Of a stretch of DNA of 64,000 nucleotides, positions 46,128 through 57,237 are shown in pieces. The notes beneath the pieces were generated by a model. It was not told the origin of the DNA, ran no database searches, and saw only the letters and a list, made by a program, of their open reading frames with translations. Source of the stretch: Beverwykella pulmonaria (lineage: Eukaryota; Ascomycota; Dothideomycetes; Pleosporales; Melanommataceae). The position numbers were made by a program, and so were the translations under genes. The DNA lies in assembly GCA_001599595.1 (NCBI GenBank), contig BCHH01000003.1, forward strand, positions 3,267,151 to 3,331,150, read 5' to 3'. How positions within the stretch are numbered: position 1 is the first letter of the stretch; each line of letters starts with the position of its first letter.

Positions 46128-46129
46128 TA

Positions 46130-46638
46130 CAGCCTTCGAATGCGACAACGTGTGGTAAATATCTATACACTTCTTGCGATACTGAGACAAACTCGCGCCA
46201 GATGGAGTATTGTGGGTAGCGTAACAAATGTTTTACATCGGGTTAGCGCTGTCACTTTGCGTCAAAACTCAACACTAAGCCAGCACATCTAGTGCTTGCT
46301 TTTACCACCGGGTTTTCAGAAGTCTGTAGGTGAACCGTGCGCGCTTGGCACCAAGTTTATCAACAGACTTCGGAAAACCTGGTGGTAGAAATTTCTGATT
46401 AAGATAGGCACCCCACGATATTTAACATAGTGGTGAGTCTCGCTCGCCTCGGCCCAGCTCCATGAAAGTCGAGCCCAAATTTTCGGCATTCAGCCGCCGC
46501 CACAACCTCCTGGCTCGTCAACCAAAAAGTAAAGATAGGGGGGGCTTGCTGATAGCACTAACATTCGAATATGGATCCGCATCCTACCGTCGATCGTGAG
46601 TACCACGTTCTCTGCCAAAAACACCAAGCCGGGGCAAG
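46130..46638. other. Promoter-side spacer of GH47 gene containing the fold-back element
   Basis: 509 bases between the pogo right end and the GH47 start. Apart from the 81-bp fold-back element no gene is seen; transcription signals of the mannosidase must lie here. Confidence 0.45.
46305..46385. mobile_element. 81-bp fold-back element (putative MITE) flanked by TA
   Basis: Arms 46305-46327 and 46363-46385 pair at 21 of 23 positions (left arm starts CCACCGGGTTTTCAGAAGTC). TA stands directly outside each arm. A 35-base loop separates them. Size and TA flanks suggest a tiny Tc1/mariner-type MITE or a solitary hairpin. It has no coding capacity. Confidence 0.65.
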
Positions 46639-48375
46639 ATGAGGTTTCGCCCTCTGGTAATAAAGAGTGCTGTTTTCTTAGGGGCGAGTTATCTTCTTTG
46701 GGAAGGATTGTTCTTAGTTGGGGATGAGATCACAGGTGGCTTGGGCGCTATAAAGGATCCAGCGAAGAGGGCGGAATTTGTGAGATGGCAGTTTGTGCAT
46801 GGGTGGGAGGGGTACATGCAGCATGGGTTTCCGCATGATATGTTGAAGCCCTTGTCGAATACTACTTTCGATAACCGGTATGATTGTCTCCCACATCGCA
46901 TGATCTCTACCTAATACCATCCCAGCGCCGGTTGGGGCTGCACGGCAGTCGATGCCCTCACAGCAGCAATTTTACTGGAGGTCCCAGAAGCGGTTGAACT
47001 TTCCCTCGATCATATTGCTACTATCGACTGGCAACATGCTTCGTATCCAGGTTTGTCGATTTTCGGATCCACCATTCGCTATCTAGGTGCGATGCTTTCG
47101 GCATATGACCTACTCTCAGAAGGCGGACCTCATGAACAACTCCTCGGATCTTCGTCCTCGCATAAGCTGGTCCTGCTGTTACAACAAGCCCGGGCTCTTG
47201 CAGACACCCTTTCCCCTAGCTTCGGGACTCCAGAAGGCATCAACACGAACTTCTTGAATATCACCGATGGTACTATCACGTACAAAGGCATTAATGACAT
47301 CACCGCCATTTCCGGTCTTGTCCTCGAGTGGACGCATCTCTCAGATCTCTCAGGCAATCATACATACTCCGACCTTGCTGTTGAATCAATCCAGCCGCTT
47401 CTAGACCCGGAGCCGAGGAATCCGTCTCCATTTCCAGGTCTGCTTCCCAAACACATCAACTGCACAACTGGCGTCTTCGATATAGCAGATATTGGAGGAT
47501 GGTCGCATGCTGGGGGTGGGATGTACGAAATGCTTCTGAAGCTCTCCATCTACGATCCTGTTCGTTTTGGCTCATATAGAGAAAAATGGATTATAGCGGC
47601 TGATTCCACGATCAAGTATCTCGCTAGTCATCCCAGAGATCATCCGGACCTTACCTTCCTCGCAGACTTCAACGGCACACAGCTCATGTACCAGCAAGAC
47701 CACAGTGGCATGTTTGCCGCTGCTAGCTTCATCCTCGGCGGAATAGTAACTGGTGAGAAGCGATTCCTGGATTTCGGATTGGAGCTAGTGAACACCTACG
47801 TCAAGATCTACAGTGCGACCGAAACCGGAATCGGTCCTGAGAGCTTTGGTTGGATCCCCTCGACCTGCGACACTGGCGAGGAAATGCGCAGGGACGTTTG
47901 CCACGTGCCCAAAGAGTACACAGACCAGGAGAAATCCGGGTTCGTCAGGCGCGCGGGATATTGGGCAAAGAATACGCGATATCTACTCCGCCCCGAGGTC
48001 CTCGAGAGTCTATACTACGCCTATCGCGCGACGAACGACGAGCGGTACCGCGAGATGTCGTGGCGCATTCTCGCGAATGTGGTGACATGGACGAAGGCGG
48101 GGAGTGCGTTCGCGGAGCTGGATAACGTTAATATGAAGATGGAAGTTGGAGGGAGAGATGGGAGGAGGGATTGGATGCATAGTTATATGCTCTCTGAGGT
48201 GTTCATGTATGCATATATTATACATTTAGATGTAAGTCTTGAGAAAGAGGGGTTAGGGGTGTGGAAGTATGTGCTAACGTGAATCTAGGACGCCCCGTGG
48301 CAAGTGCGCAGTGATGGGACGAATGAGTGGGTGTTTAGCACACAGGCGCATCCTATGAGGGTGAAGTCGGTGTAA
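46639..48375 (+). CDS. GH47 class I alpha-1,2-mannosidase
   Basis: Exons 46639-46877, 46926-48231 and 48289-48375 give about 543 residues. The N-terminus has a membrane anchor (VIKSAVFLGASYLLWEGLFLV), so the enzyme is probably type II in the ER/Golgi or secreted. GH47 hallmarks are AGWGCTAVDALTAAIL, the signature FGSTIRYLGAMLSAYDLL, LVLEWTHLSDLSG, ADIGGWSHAGGGMYEMLLKL, TGIGPESFGW and the closing WVFSTQAHPMRVKSV. The threonine of that last motif belongs to the calcium site in the family; here the usual Glu after it is Gln. The first splice regenerates Arg before AGWG, and the last joins IIHLD to DAPWQVR. Class I mannosidases trim alpha-1,2-linked mannose from N-glycans or participate in ER quality control. 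The gene lies 254 bases right of the fold-back element and appears intact. Confidence 0.93.
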
Positions 48376-50021
48376 TTGTTTTAATTTTCGAAGAGTCGTG
48401 CGACGCCAGCTGTAACGTTATAGTACAGCAGATGAGTCAGCACTACGGTGGCATTCTGCTTTCAGTTACACTAATACATTTGGCGTCACGAGGATTCAGG
48501 GCGTCTACCGTAGAACACTAATATCAATACTTTTGAGCAAAATGGTGTACGATAAGAATGGAGAAGTGAAAGCAAATAATTGAGAGGGAAAAGGAGTGTG
48601 CAAAGCATCGAGGAGGCAGACTTCTCCCCCCAAGCTAAGTCCTCGTTCACATGATCCCCTTACCTTCACCTTCATTTCCGAGGTGACCATTGCAAAGATT
48701 GTTCGTCGAGAGAAGAAGACGTCGAATCAAGCATCTCACTGTTGTCTCACAAACCCCGACTCTTTCATTCATGTGCGCTCCAAACATACTAGCCTCGCCT
48801 CGGCCTTCCCGAGTCCAATTGTCTGCAAGTGCCACGAAAGCACCCTTTCCACGCTGATCTTACCTATTCACCCACTCCAAGTTCGACATGGGAAGCCTGC
48901 TCCGGCGCGACGGGTAGTCGTTCCTGGGGCGAATCCTTCGACAATATCCGGGGAGCAAAGGCGGTTAATCAATAGGCGTACGGCTTGTTGACATGTCTGC
49001 GAGATTGAGGCGTAGGCTGCCTGCTAACAGCTGTTTGTCGCGTGGAAAAAAGCTGCTGAGCAGATTGTTTCGCGACAATTGAACCGACTCATTCGCCCTC
49101 AAACGCTGAAACGGTCCCTCAAGTGGCGCGCCCCCAGCCGACCAATCAGAGCTTCAACACACTCTACATGAACCGCGCAATTCCCCTTCCCCGCAAACCA
49201 CCAAAGGCTTTGGCAGGCACCCTAGCATTGGCATCACGCATCCAAATCTCTTTTGATGAATGACCTGCAGGAACGGCCCAGAAAGTGGAGGCGGGACAAG
49301 GGTTGGTTCTCCAGAGTTTGAGAGTATTAACTAAGCTGGATTAGGAATACGCCCCTGAGAACATCACACAGCATGACCATGAGAATTCTCCATCAAACCT
49401 TCAAAGTGGGGCTCAACGACAAAGCTTTCTATGTGTACAACTCAGACTCAGGTCTACAGTAGAATTCTCGATAACACTGGGCATGCTCCATATTCCCCAT
49501 CCGCATCTGACCTACATTCTTACCACGCGCCACACGTCCTGTTCTGTCCTAGATATTCTTCTCGGCCAACAAACCCGGTACCTTAATATCGCGCTCCACC
49601 AATCGCACCGCAGCGTCTCTTCATCCCTACCAACTCTCATGACTAGGGCCCGGGCCTTCTCCTAAAACATCTTCTTCTCCAAGTCTCCTGTCGAAAGATG
49701 CTGTCATGATTGCGGCGTCATTGGCGGGCTGTTTCATCGATTATGTTCTCGTGTCGTACACTTCTAGAAGGGGACGTCAATCTCCGACAACGTTGGGGTA
49801 TGGGGGATTGGGAGGCGAGGCTTATTTCGAAGGAGCACATGAGAGCGTGAATGGAACCGGTGGTTGATGCAGCACACATATAAACCCAACCCGTGTCCCT
49901 CATTCATTCCTGAGATATCCTATCCCAAAGGTCTTCACTTACAGTCAGTCTTTACTGTATCCACTCGTTCACCAATCCCACGTTCATTCTTTAACAACCC
50001 AACTATACTACCGCCGTCGAC
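48376..50021. other. Intergenic region upstream of CFEM gene
   Basis: About 1.65 kb. TGAGTCA is present near 48434. The CFEM promoter occupies the right end. No gene with support. Confidence 0.45.
49879..49884 (+). promoter_or_regulatory. Putative TATA box of the CFEM gene
   Basis: TATAAA about 140 bases upstream of the ATG at 50022, followed by a pyrimidine-rich leader. Confidence 0.55.
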
Positions 50022-50709
50022 ATGAAGTACACCATCACCCTCTCGGCGCTCTTCGCTCTGGCTGCCGCGCAGTCTATCGCGGATCTGCCCTCCTGTTCGT
50101 TGTCTTGCGTCTTGACCGGCGTCACTGCTACGGGCTGCTCGCCGACGGATTTCGCGTGCTCCTGTGGCAAGGCCGACGTCTTGACACCCTCAATCACGCC
50201 CTGCGTGAAGAAGGCGTGCAGCGACGCCGACCAAGCTAAGGTTATTTCCACGCTTGAGGGGATCTGCGCTGCGGCCGGTGTCCCGATTACCATCCCTGCG
50301 CCTGCGACCAGCGCGGCCCCTGTGCCTAAGCCTTCGAGCGCTGCTCCTAGTATTGAGTCTTCTGGTAAGTTGGTCTTGCAGTTTATATATGAAATATCTG
50401 ACCATTACCCCAGCTCCCGCCCCTATCCCATCCGCAACCGATGTTGCCATTTCCAGCGCCGCACCTCTGCCCACCGACTCCTGCGTCGTCGTCACCATCA
50501 CCGTGACTGAGACATCTAGCAAGCCTATCATCCCTGTTGGCCCGACTGCACCGTACCCCACAGGCCCTGCTGGTACTGGTAGTGTTCCTGTGCCGTCTGG
50601 AACTGGTGTGTACACCTCGAGCCCGCCTCTCTTCACTGGTGCTGCTGCTGCTGTCAAGGTGCCTGCTGGTATCGCCGGCGCGCTAGGGCTGATGGCTTAT
50701 CTTTTGTAA
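50022..50709 (+). CDS. CFEM-domain, GPI-anchor-type cell-wall protein
   Basis: Exons 50022-50364 and 50414-50709 (49-base intron) give about 212 residues. A signal peptide (MKYTITLSALFALAAAQS) precedes a CFEM domain with all eight cysteines at residues 25, 29, 39, 46, 48, 61, 66 and 82. The iron-liganding aspartate position is present in TDFACSC. A Ser/Thr/Pro/Ala-rich stalk follows. The end is hydrophobic (PAGIAGALGLMAYLL) after a small-residue stretch, as for GPI attachment. Family members bind heme or act as surface receptors and secreted effectors, or support cell-wall integrity. Which applies cannot be read. Expression is probably strong given the TATA box and CT-rich leader. Confidence 0.93.
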
Positions 50710-51095
50710 GAGATGAATGGAAGGAATGTTTAGGGAAGTAGATGTAGTCTATGGGTAATATTTAATGAAGGTGCATGAGTATGAGTTGGATAGGACTCTT
50801 CTGACATGTGATGTGTGATAAGCTTCACATGGCATGTTGTGATATGTAAAATTGAAAGAAGTAGGGGCGCGAGTGCATGAGAGCAGACAACGGACTGTGG
50901 ATATCCACGATAGAAATGGACAATGGCCCCAGGGGCTTGAGAAAGACGCAAATAAAATATTGTTACCACCCGACAACTTACCATCGTTTGGAACATATTT
51001 ATCCGCACTGATATTGATCTTGATAAACCTTGGTGCCATATACCCGGGATCGCGTAACAGCCGCAATGTTACCCTTGCCACTCAGGTTCTTGAGC
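50710..51095. other. Convergent 3' region, CFEM and membrane-protein genes
   Basis: 386 bases between two stop codons. No gene seen. Confidence 0.4.
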
Positions 51096-51747
51096 CTACA
51101 ATTCCCGAGCAATCGCTTCGTCGTTGGCAACCTCGTCGTCGTGCTCCAAAACCGAAGGGGTCTGTGTATTGTCGTCCAGACGAATCTGGCCCTCTTGCGT
51201 TTCCGGCATGAAGATGCAGAAGAATAATGCAGTCCAAAGAAGTAGCCTACCAGGATAGTATCAGTGGTTTTTAGTATATGAAAACTGTTACTCAATGAAC
51301 TCACCAGTTCAGCGCATGTAGATATAAAATAGCAAGATGTATCCTAAGCTGCACAGGTTGTTTCATCCCCAAGAACCCACCATTCCAAATGTCGGCCACC
51401 CACACACTCAAATTTGCATTCTTGTCATATCGAGTATTAGAGAAGATAGCGAAGCCGATCACATAGATGGCGAACGCTGCGCCGATCTTAAAGACTTGGT
51501 ACGTATAATATTGCTCCGATAAGGTGCCTTTGGCTGCTGCAGCACGCTCTACGTGGATGAAGAACGTGGTCAGGATTGAGGTTGCGATCCATCCATAGAG
51601 GAGGGAGAAGAGAAATGGAGATCGGAAGGGGAGGAAGATCGCGGCGATGGTGAAGGTGAGGCAGACGGTGGAAAGCGTGAGTTGGCAGCCGTGGAGGATG
51701 CGAAGAAATAGCGGAGTTGAGAATGAACCCAGGAATAGATGCGACAT
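51096..51747 (-). CDS. Small multi-pass membrane protein (MARVEL-like)
   Basis: Exons 51747-51305 and 51246-51096 join over a 58-base intron in phase 2 and give about 197 residues. Four hydrophobic helices are visible: LTLSTVCLTFTIAAIFL, LFSLLYGWIATSILTTFFI, IGAAFAIYVIGFAIF and, spanning the splice, ALNWLLLWTALFFCIFM. A short acidic cytosolic tail follows (..EHDDEVANDEAIAREL). The helix arrangement resembles fungal MARVEL-like proteins with a closing hydrophobic segment, but no exact family was recognised. It converges with the CFEM gene. Confidence is high for a real gene and low for function. Confidence 0.75.
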
Positions 51748-52127
51748 GATCCAGATGTATTAGGCGAGGATAGCACGCATAGAGAAAGGGAGCTCAATGC
51801 TTTGGCGTTGGAACCGTGAGGTATACTTAAATCGCGGGGTTGTGCTTCACCGGTAGAGCCCGAGGCATTCTGAAGGATTGAGATCCTTGTCTTTTCCATC
51901 CCTCTTGAGGCAAACAGCCGAAAATTAGTCTCCTATTATCTAGATCTCGAAAAAACTAATTAGTGGGAATATATTTTAAAATGGCCAGGAGCAGACTAGG
52001 TCTATAAGAAAGTCATTGAAGACCACCCACGGCGTTCGGGGAGCCAACAGAACTTTCCGCACTAAGAACCAGAACTATATAGAGCCTGCTCCTTAAAGAC
52101 ATGTTAGGGACCAGGTACGTACCAGGA
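51748..52127. other. Intergenic region
   Basis: 380 bases carrying the membrane-protein promoter. No gene seen. Confidence 0.4.
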
Positions 52128-52928
52128 TTATTTTACGGCCGCCATCGAATTTGTATCCATTGAGCAAAGCAACTGGTACATATCCCATGCCATCCCAGTG
52201 GCTCCGAAAGAGGTGATCTGGTCAAGGAATGACTCAATAGCATGTTGGATGGCAGATGGCTGGAAGTCATTTGACATTGCTGGAATGGAGAACTCAATCA
52301 GAGCGATGTATTTTCTCTCGCCTGTCTCTGTCGAAGTACTTTGCTGGTCGAAGTTGACTCCCGCATACGACTTGCTCGTGCTCCCAAGTCTGGTTGTCTC
52401 ATCGTCTTGGAGAACAAGATTGAAGCTCACGATGTTGGGAAATTCCGGGACCCGACGATGGAAGACTTGTGTGACTTGTCGGATGAAGACTTCTTCTGTC
52501 TCAATTTCTGGCCTGGGAGGGAAGAAAATGATCGAGGCCATCCAATTTCCACAGAGTGCTCTCGCAAAACATATGTTGGGTATCTTCGCTTCAGAGCACA
52601 CAATGAAGCAGGCAGATCGATTCATTCTCGCTAGTGCTGGCATGAACTCCGCCGTCCTATGAGTGGGTGAGTTCAAAGCAGCAATGTATTGCTCAGAACG
52701 GAGGTCTTCGAGTTTTGATACTTCGTAACAGGCGAAATATGCTCGGACCTGGTTACTATTGACTTGCCCGCAATATCTCCGCGCTCGTGTGAAGCCTGGG
52801 AGCTGAAGGCGTTCTACAAGGTGTTCATTCGTCCACCAGTCGTTCAGTGCATCTTCATTGATTGTGGCCGTGTCGATGTTTCCCCACAATACAAGAAGAG
52901 CTTCGCCATAAAGCGCTGGCTGCAACAT
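52128..52928 (-). CDS. Dimeric alpha/beta-barrel-like (EthD-like) hypothetical protein
   Basis: An intronless frame of 266 residues. The N-terminal half reads LVLWGNIDTATINEDALNDW and WTNEHLVERLQLPGFTRARR, then YFACYEVSKLEDLRSEQYIA. This beta-alpha-beta pattern with a conserved W..EH..ER....G is typical of fungal ferredoxin-like EthD/dimeric barrel proteins of unknown function. The second half, with VTQVFHRRVPEFPNIVSFNL and YIALIEFSIP, may be a second such repeat. No catalytic residues can be assigned. The frame is intact and ends with a TAA just right of 52127. Assignment is by pattern memory only. Confidence 0.72.
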   Translation of the reverse strand: MLQPALYGEALLVLWGNIDTATINEDALNDWWTNEHLVERLQLPGFTRARRYCGQVNSNQVRAYFACYEVSKLEDLRSEQYIAALNSPTHRTAEFMPALARMNRSACFIVCSEAKIPNICFARALCGNWMASIIFFPPRPEIETEEVFIRQVTQVFHRRVPEFPNIVSFNLVLQDDETTRLGSTSKSYAGVNFDQQSTSTETGERKYIALIEFSIPAMSNDFQPSAIQHAIESFLDQITSFGATGMAWDMYQLLCSMDTNSMAAVK

Positions 52929-54341
52929 TTTGAAATCGATGTGAGTTCGGATGTCAACTAAGCCAAGAAGAGTAAGTTTTAAGATGAGCCGATATTTTCT
53001 GGGTTAGCGGCTATATGTTGAGCATACGGTTTGCGTGTCTGCAGCAAGCAGGATGTGGGAGAGGGTATTAAGGTGTGTATTGTGTGCGATATATGCGCAG
53101 CTGATAAATTTATGACAGACTGGTTAGCTAGTGACATATCCACGACTGTATGGTGTCCTGGGCTTACAGAAACAATCGTGGATTAGATGAAGTCCAAGAA
53201 GAGTGTGATGGAATCAGGTGCACAAACCTCGGCCTGGAAAATTTAAGTGGATGCGAGGCAGAGTTTTCCGGCTTGGCACAACGACAGCTCGACACGACCT
53301 CCTATTCAATCGCTTCTCCCCTTTCCAACGATTCTGCATACCTCATCGAGTGACCGTGTGAATATGATAGCCCGAAGGCTCATACACACCTACCTGCCCT
53401 ATCTTCTCTGCCGCAAGAGCTTGACAAGATCTAGGCAGGCCTTTTGCTCGCACATAGCAATTAATACAGCATAGAGCTGCTCCAGTTGGCGTAAGGTTGC
53501 CCTTCGTCATCAAGTGGTAGAACTTAATCGATTGCCTTCCCCCAAAAGCTTTTTGCATCGGTAACGACCATGCATCCTCGCGCTGCACCAACAGTGGAAC
53601 CCCATGTACCTGCAATCGTCTTGCGCTTCATAATGCAGCGGACGAGTAATACTGCACTGCTTAGCGAACAGCACACGAAGAGAGATGATGAAGCCGTAGT
53701 GTTGGCTCCACTTACTCTTCACATCTCAAATCCCTCATATCTGGGATGGTGGGATGGGACGTTTGTGCCTCGTCTCACGTTGTCCAGGTGGTGTAGCAAA
53801 ATCCATGATGACTTTCAGATGCCCTAGCAACATCAGGGCTGCTCCAACTGTGTCCATATCACGTCAAAGCCATCGCTCGGTGCCTGCAGGCTGGGACTGC
53901 CGAAGATGCCGATATCAACAATACAAATAGGAATCTGGCGAGGCTAGCTAATGATCTTCAGGAGGGAATGAAAAGCTTGAGGTCGAACATGGATTAGCGA
54001 GGCATCCGTCCAAAACATCTACCAATCACGGCATTGCGTTAACCCCTGAATCTGTACAAAGACCCACTTCACATGATGTTCTACGAAATAATGTTCTCCT
54101 TAGGGCCTAGTCTTGCCTCAGGCTTAGAACCAGAGACAAGATAATTCAGGAGGTGTTCAGATGGTGTTTAAATTGAGGAACACCCTCGCGACGCCTCCAA
54201 GCCTCTTCAACGGCCTCGTATTTACATTTTTCGTTCATCACACTCTTTTGCAGCTCTAATTTTCAACTCGTTTAACTAAGCCACTCTTTTAGCTTAATAA
54301 CATTTACTAGTCCAGACTTGCTCAGCACTCAATCTGTCACC
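52929..54341. other. Intergenic region
   Basis: About 1.4 kb without a recognisable gene; short frames at 53150-53827 show no family features. A pyrimidine-rich leader precedes the next gene. Confidence 0.4.
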
Positions 54342-55034
54342 ATGCACCAATCACTTGCCATCCTCTCTATCCTCGCCAGCTCGGCTTTCGCCGCGAATAG
54401 CACCATCGAATTCTTCTTTCCTGGTGGCTATGAGGGAACCGACCCTGTCGCCTCTGTTGTCGCCGCCAACCCGACAGCCACCACCCTCCACTTGGCCTGC
54501 CCCACTGGAACCGATTCCACCGAGTGCGGCTTTGGCTCGGGTTTCGAATACAAAATCATCTCAACTACCGTTTACGAAGCGACACTGTCCGAAGAAGGCT
54601 TCCTCATGACTTTCAGCTGTGATCATAACACCAAGGCGTCGGAGATGAGCTGTGCAGTCTCTATCGGCGGAGAAAACGCAAACGACCCTGGAGCCACCAC
54701 TGCCGTGCTTTCGGCCGACCAGATCGCCTTCCTTACTGCGACGGTTACTGCCGGCGAGACGCTGTTGGGTGCCGCTGAGACTCGCGCTGCCGCGACCGGC
54801 GTTTCGACTCTAACTCCTACTGGCGCAAGCACTGGGATAATAGCTGTTAGCACTGGGATAATTGCTGCTAGCACTGGGCTGAAAACCACTGCGTCGGCGT
54901 CGACAACAGCACTGGCCTCCGGAGCTTCAGGCGCAGAGCCTGCTGCGGCAACCACCAATGCGGCGTACCGGTACAGCGTCGAGGGGTCTGCGCTCCTTGC
55001 TTTGGTAGGTGCTGCGGCTGTGAACATGTGGTAG
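54342..55034 (+). CDS. Small secreted GPI-anchor-type protein
   Basis: An intronless frame encodes about 230 residues from the ATG at 54342 (an upstream in-frame ATG at 54318 adds eight residues without a signal). A signal peptide (MHQSLAILSILASSAFA) is followed by an N-terminal domain with four cysteines (HLACPTGTD, TECGF, FSCDHN, MSCAV). Then comes an Ala/Thr/Ser-rich stalk with a repeated STGIIA unit near 54830-54885, and a hydrophobic end (GSALLALVGAAAVNMW). The layout fits an abundant class of fungal cell-wall proteins of unknown function that start with a beta-rich module and end in a GPI signal. Likely surface exposed; no enzyme motif is seen. Confidence 0.8.
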   Translation: MHQSLAILSILASSAFAANSTIEFFFPGGYEGTDPVASVVAANPTATTLHLACPTGTDSTECGFGSGFEYKIISTTVYEATLSEEGFLMTFSCDHNTKASEMSCAVSIGGENANDPGATTAVLSADQIAFLTATVTAGETLLGAAETRAAATGVSTLTPTGASTGIIAVSTGIIAASTGLKTTASASTTALASGASGAEPAAATTNAAYRYSVEGSALLALVGAAAVNMW

Positions 55035-55398
55035 ACGTTGTAGGAATGGTGGTGGGGAGGATTTGTGAGGAAAGAAATGGCATTCAAGATACCCTACATA
55101 TGCATAGCATGGAATAGACTGGTGCATCGAAATAAACATGAATATCTCACTACGTTATGTCTGTGTCTGTCGTGGGCTCATCCTGGTTGCTGGTACCTGA
55201 GACATTGAATCTTGCAAACCATGCCAGCACGTGAGTGCACGCGCCACGCGTTTAGGTGCCTTCATTTCTTTCGTTCAGGTTCCAGTCTATCTATCCCATT
55301 TCTTTCGACCTCTAACCACCTGCTATCATCGATCATTGGCCATCTTTACCCCACTCGGTAACACACATCATTCAAGGATCACCCGCAATATCCGCGCT
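55035..55398. other. Intergenic region
   Basis: 364 bases. No gene seen. Confidence 0.4.
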
Positions 55399-56769
55399 AT
55401 GATGCCACCTGCACTCCCAAACCAAACCACATGAGTGCTCGACCTGCTGCGCGAACTTATCGCTGAGATCCTCGACAATCTTGGCTCTTGGTATGAAAAA
55501 TGGCAGTTTGCTCTCGCTTTGCCACAAGTCTTCAATCTCATTGCCCTGCTCGAAGACTTGCACACAAAGGGCTATTCTTGCTAGTTTCAAAGAGATATAG
55601 TGAGTACTAGTCCAGTATTGTCTGTCCTTCCCGATTTTCCGCTACTTGTACAGTGAATACAAAAGGTCAAGTTTTCTCTTAACGACTGTGTCAGCCAAAA
55701 GATACAATTGAGGGAGAGAAAGATGCCCTCTACTATTGCTGTTCACGTTGAAAATTATTGACACACTCGCGCGCCGAGTTTAACTAGAAATAAACACTAG
55801 ATTTTGAAATTCGCTAAGAACAGGATGTGAACTGTCCATTTTCTTTCTACTCTGGGCATTAGCACATCACATCCAGCACGTTTAGATCCTATGGAATAGC
55901 GCGTACGGCGTTGAATAATTTGTAACTGCAGCGCTCCCAGTGTTCTCATTATTCCGGTTACAAACGCGATCGCTGGAAAGCCTACCTCTGTCTAGTCTGT
56001 CTGACGATATAGTGCCCTATGGTGATGGAGAGTCGGAAGATTCCAATATTGCTTTATTCCTATCTTTGATATTCACGATTCCGTCTATCAGGCATTTCCC
56101 TTTGGTTGCTAAGGAGAATGATCCTAGCAAGTTGTTGCACCCCGCTCAACATCTCACTCAACATCTCACTCGAGTGATATGTGCAACAATCAACACGGAG
56201 TGTCGCCCCGAAATTACCTCCAATATGTTCTGATGTATAACGGGCCTACAGTATTCGATTGCATTATCTCAAAGGAAGCTCTGGAAATTTCTCGGTTGGC
56301 CACAATTTATACGAATGTGGGAAACGACAATATAAAGACACCCTGGTGGATCTTCGGCATGTGGTTCCAAACAATGGGGAGCTACAGTGGCATAAGTCGA
56401 TTAATTGCGTCAAAATCCTCGAATTGGATCACTTCAGCACTTCCCGCTTGAAAGGGCTCGAAGTATTTCCACTTATTCTTTGGAAAGATGCCAATGCCGA
56501 TGGCTTGGATATCTTCTTAGATAACACCGGAACCCATAGAAGGGTCGCTGAAGTTGAAAATATCTACCCACGCACTCGCCGTCTGGACTTACGTGAAATA
56601 TTCCCTTCGTTCCTACAAAATTTCCTCTTTACGTGGATATTCGAGGCGTCTACGAAGTTGTAATATTCTACACATTATCTTGAGGCTACCCAGAAGAGCA
56701 GCTTTCCAGACCCTGCACATATTGCTGAACCGTCAGGTCTTGGAGGAGATCGCCCGAGCGTTTACGTGA
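55399..56769 (+). pseudogene. F-box / leucine-rich gene relic
   Basis: Starting with the ATG at 55399 the frame reads MMPPALPNQTT, a TGA stop, then LLRELIAEILDNLGSWYEKW and FALALPQVFNLI. This resembles the F-box start LPxELIxEIxxNL. Downstream, 55940-56230 gives ALFLSLIFTIPSIRHFPL. In other frames up to 56660 come LRHVVPNNGELQWHKSINCV, LEVFPLILWKDANADGLDIF and RTRRLDLREIFPSFLQNF, typical leucine-rich F-box-protein segments. The stretches lie in different frames with stops between them and no convincing splice sites. I regard it as a decayed F-box gene. Confidence 0.5.
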
Positions 56770-57237
56770 AATTAAAACCTAGGGTCACTGTTGAAAATAG
56801 ACTCGCACTCTTATCCTTGTAAAGGAGTAAATATTGATGCTTAGGAAAGTAATGAAGATGGGTTTGTTATACGGAAGGTTTTCAACCTTCCCACTCGTCA
56901 AGTTAATTTACGACCTGAAGGTATTTGATTTACCTTTGAATGTAAGCTACAGAGTAGGTTATCGCTAAAACTGCTCCGGGTAATGTACGAATACGTAGGC
57001 TGACGCATGCTCAAATTACCCGAATGCATTTAATGGCGTTGACAATCACGCCTAGGTTGAAAAACAAGAATTCAATGAACAACAAGAAACAGAAAGTTTA
57101 CTTCATCAGCTGCTATATTACACATGAAGACGGCGTAAAAATGTCTCTTAGCCTTTATAGTAGTATTACAGGCCAAGGTACCTCGCTAGTGTTAGATTTA
57201 TAGGTGACGTCATCGTTGAGGACCTCATTTCAAGTTG
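56770..57237. other. Intergenic region, 3' flank of copper ATPase
   Basis: 468 AT-rich bases. No gene seen. Confidence 0.4.
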
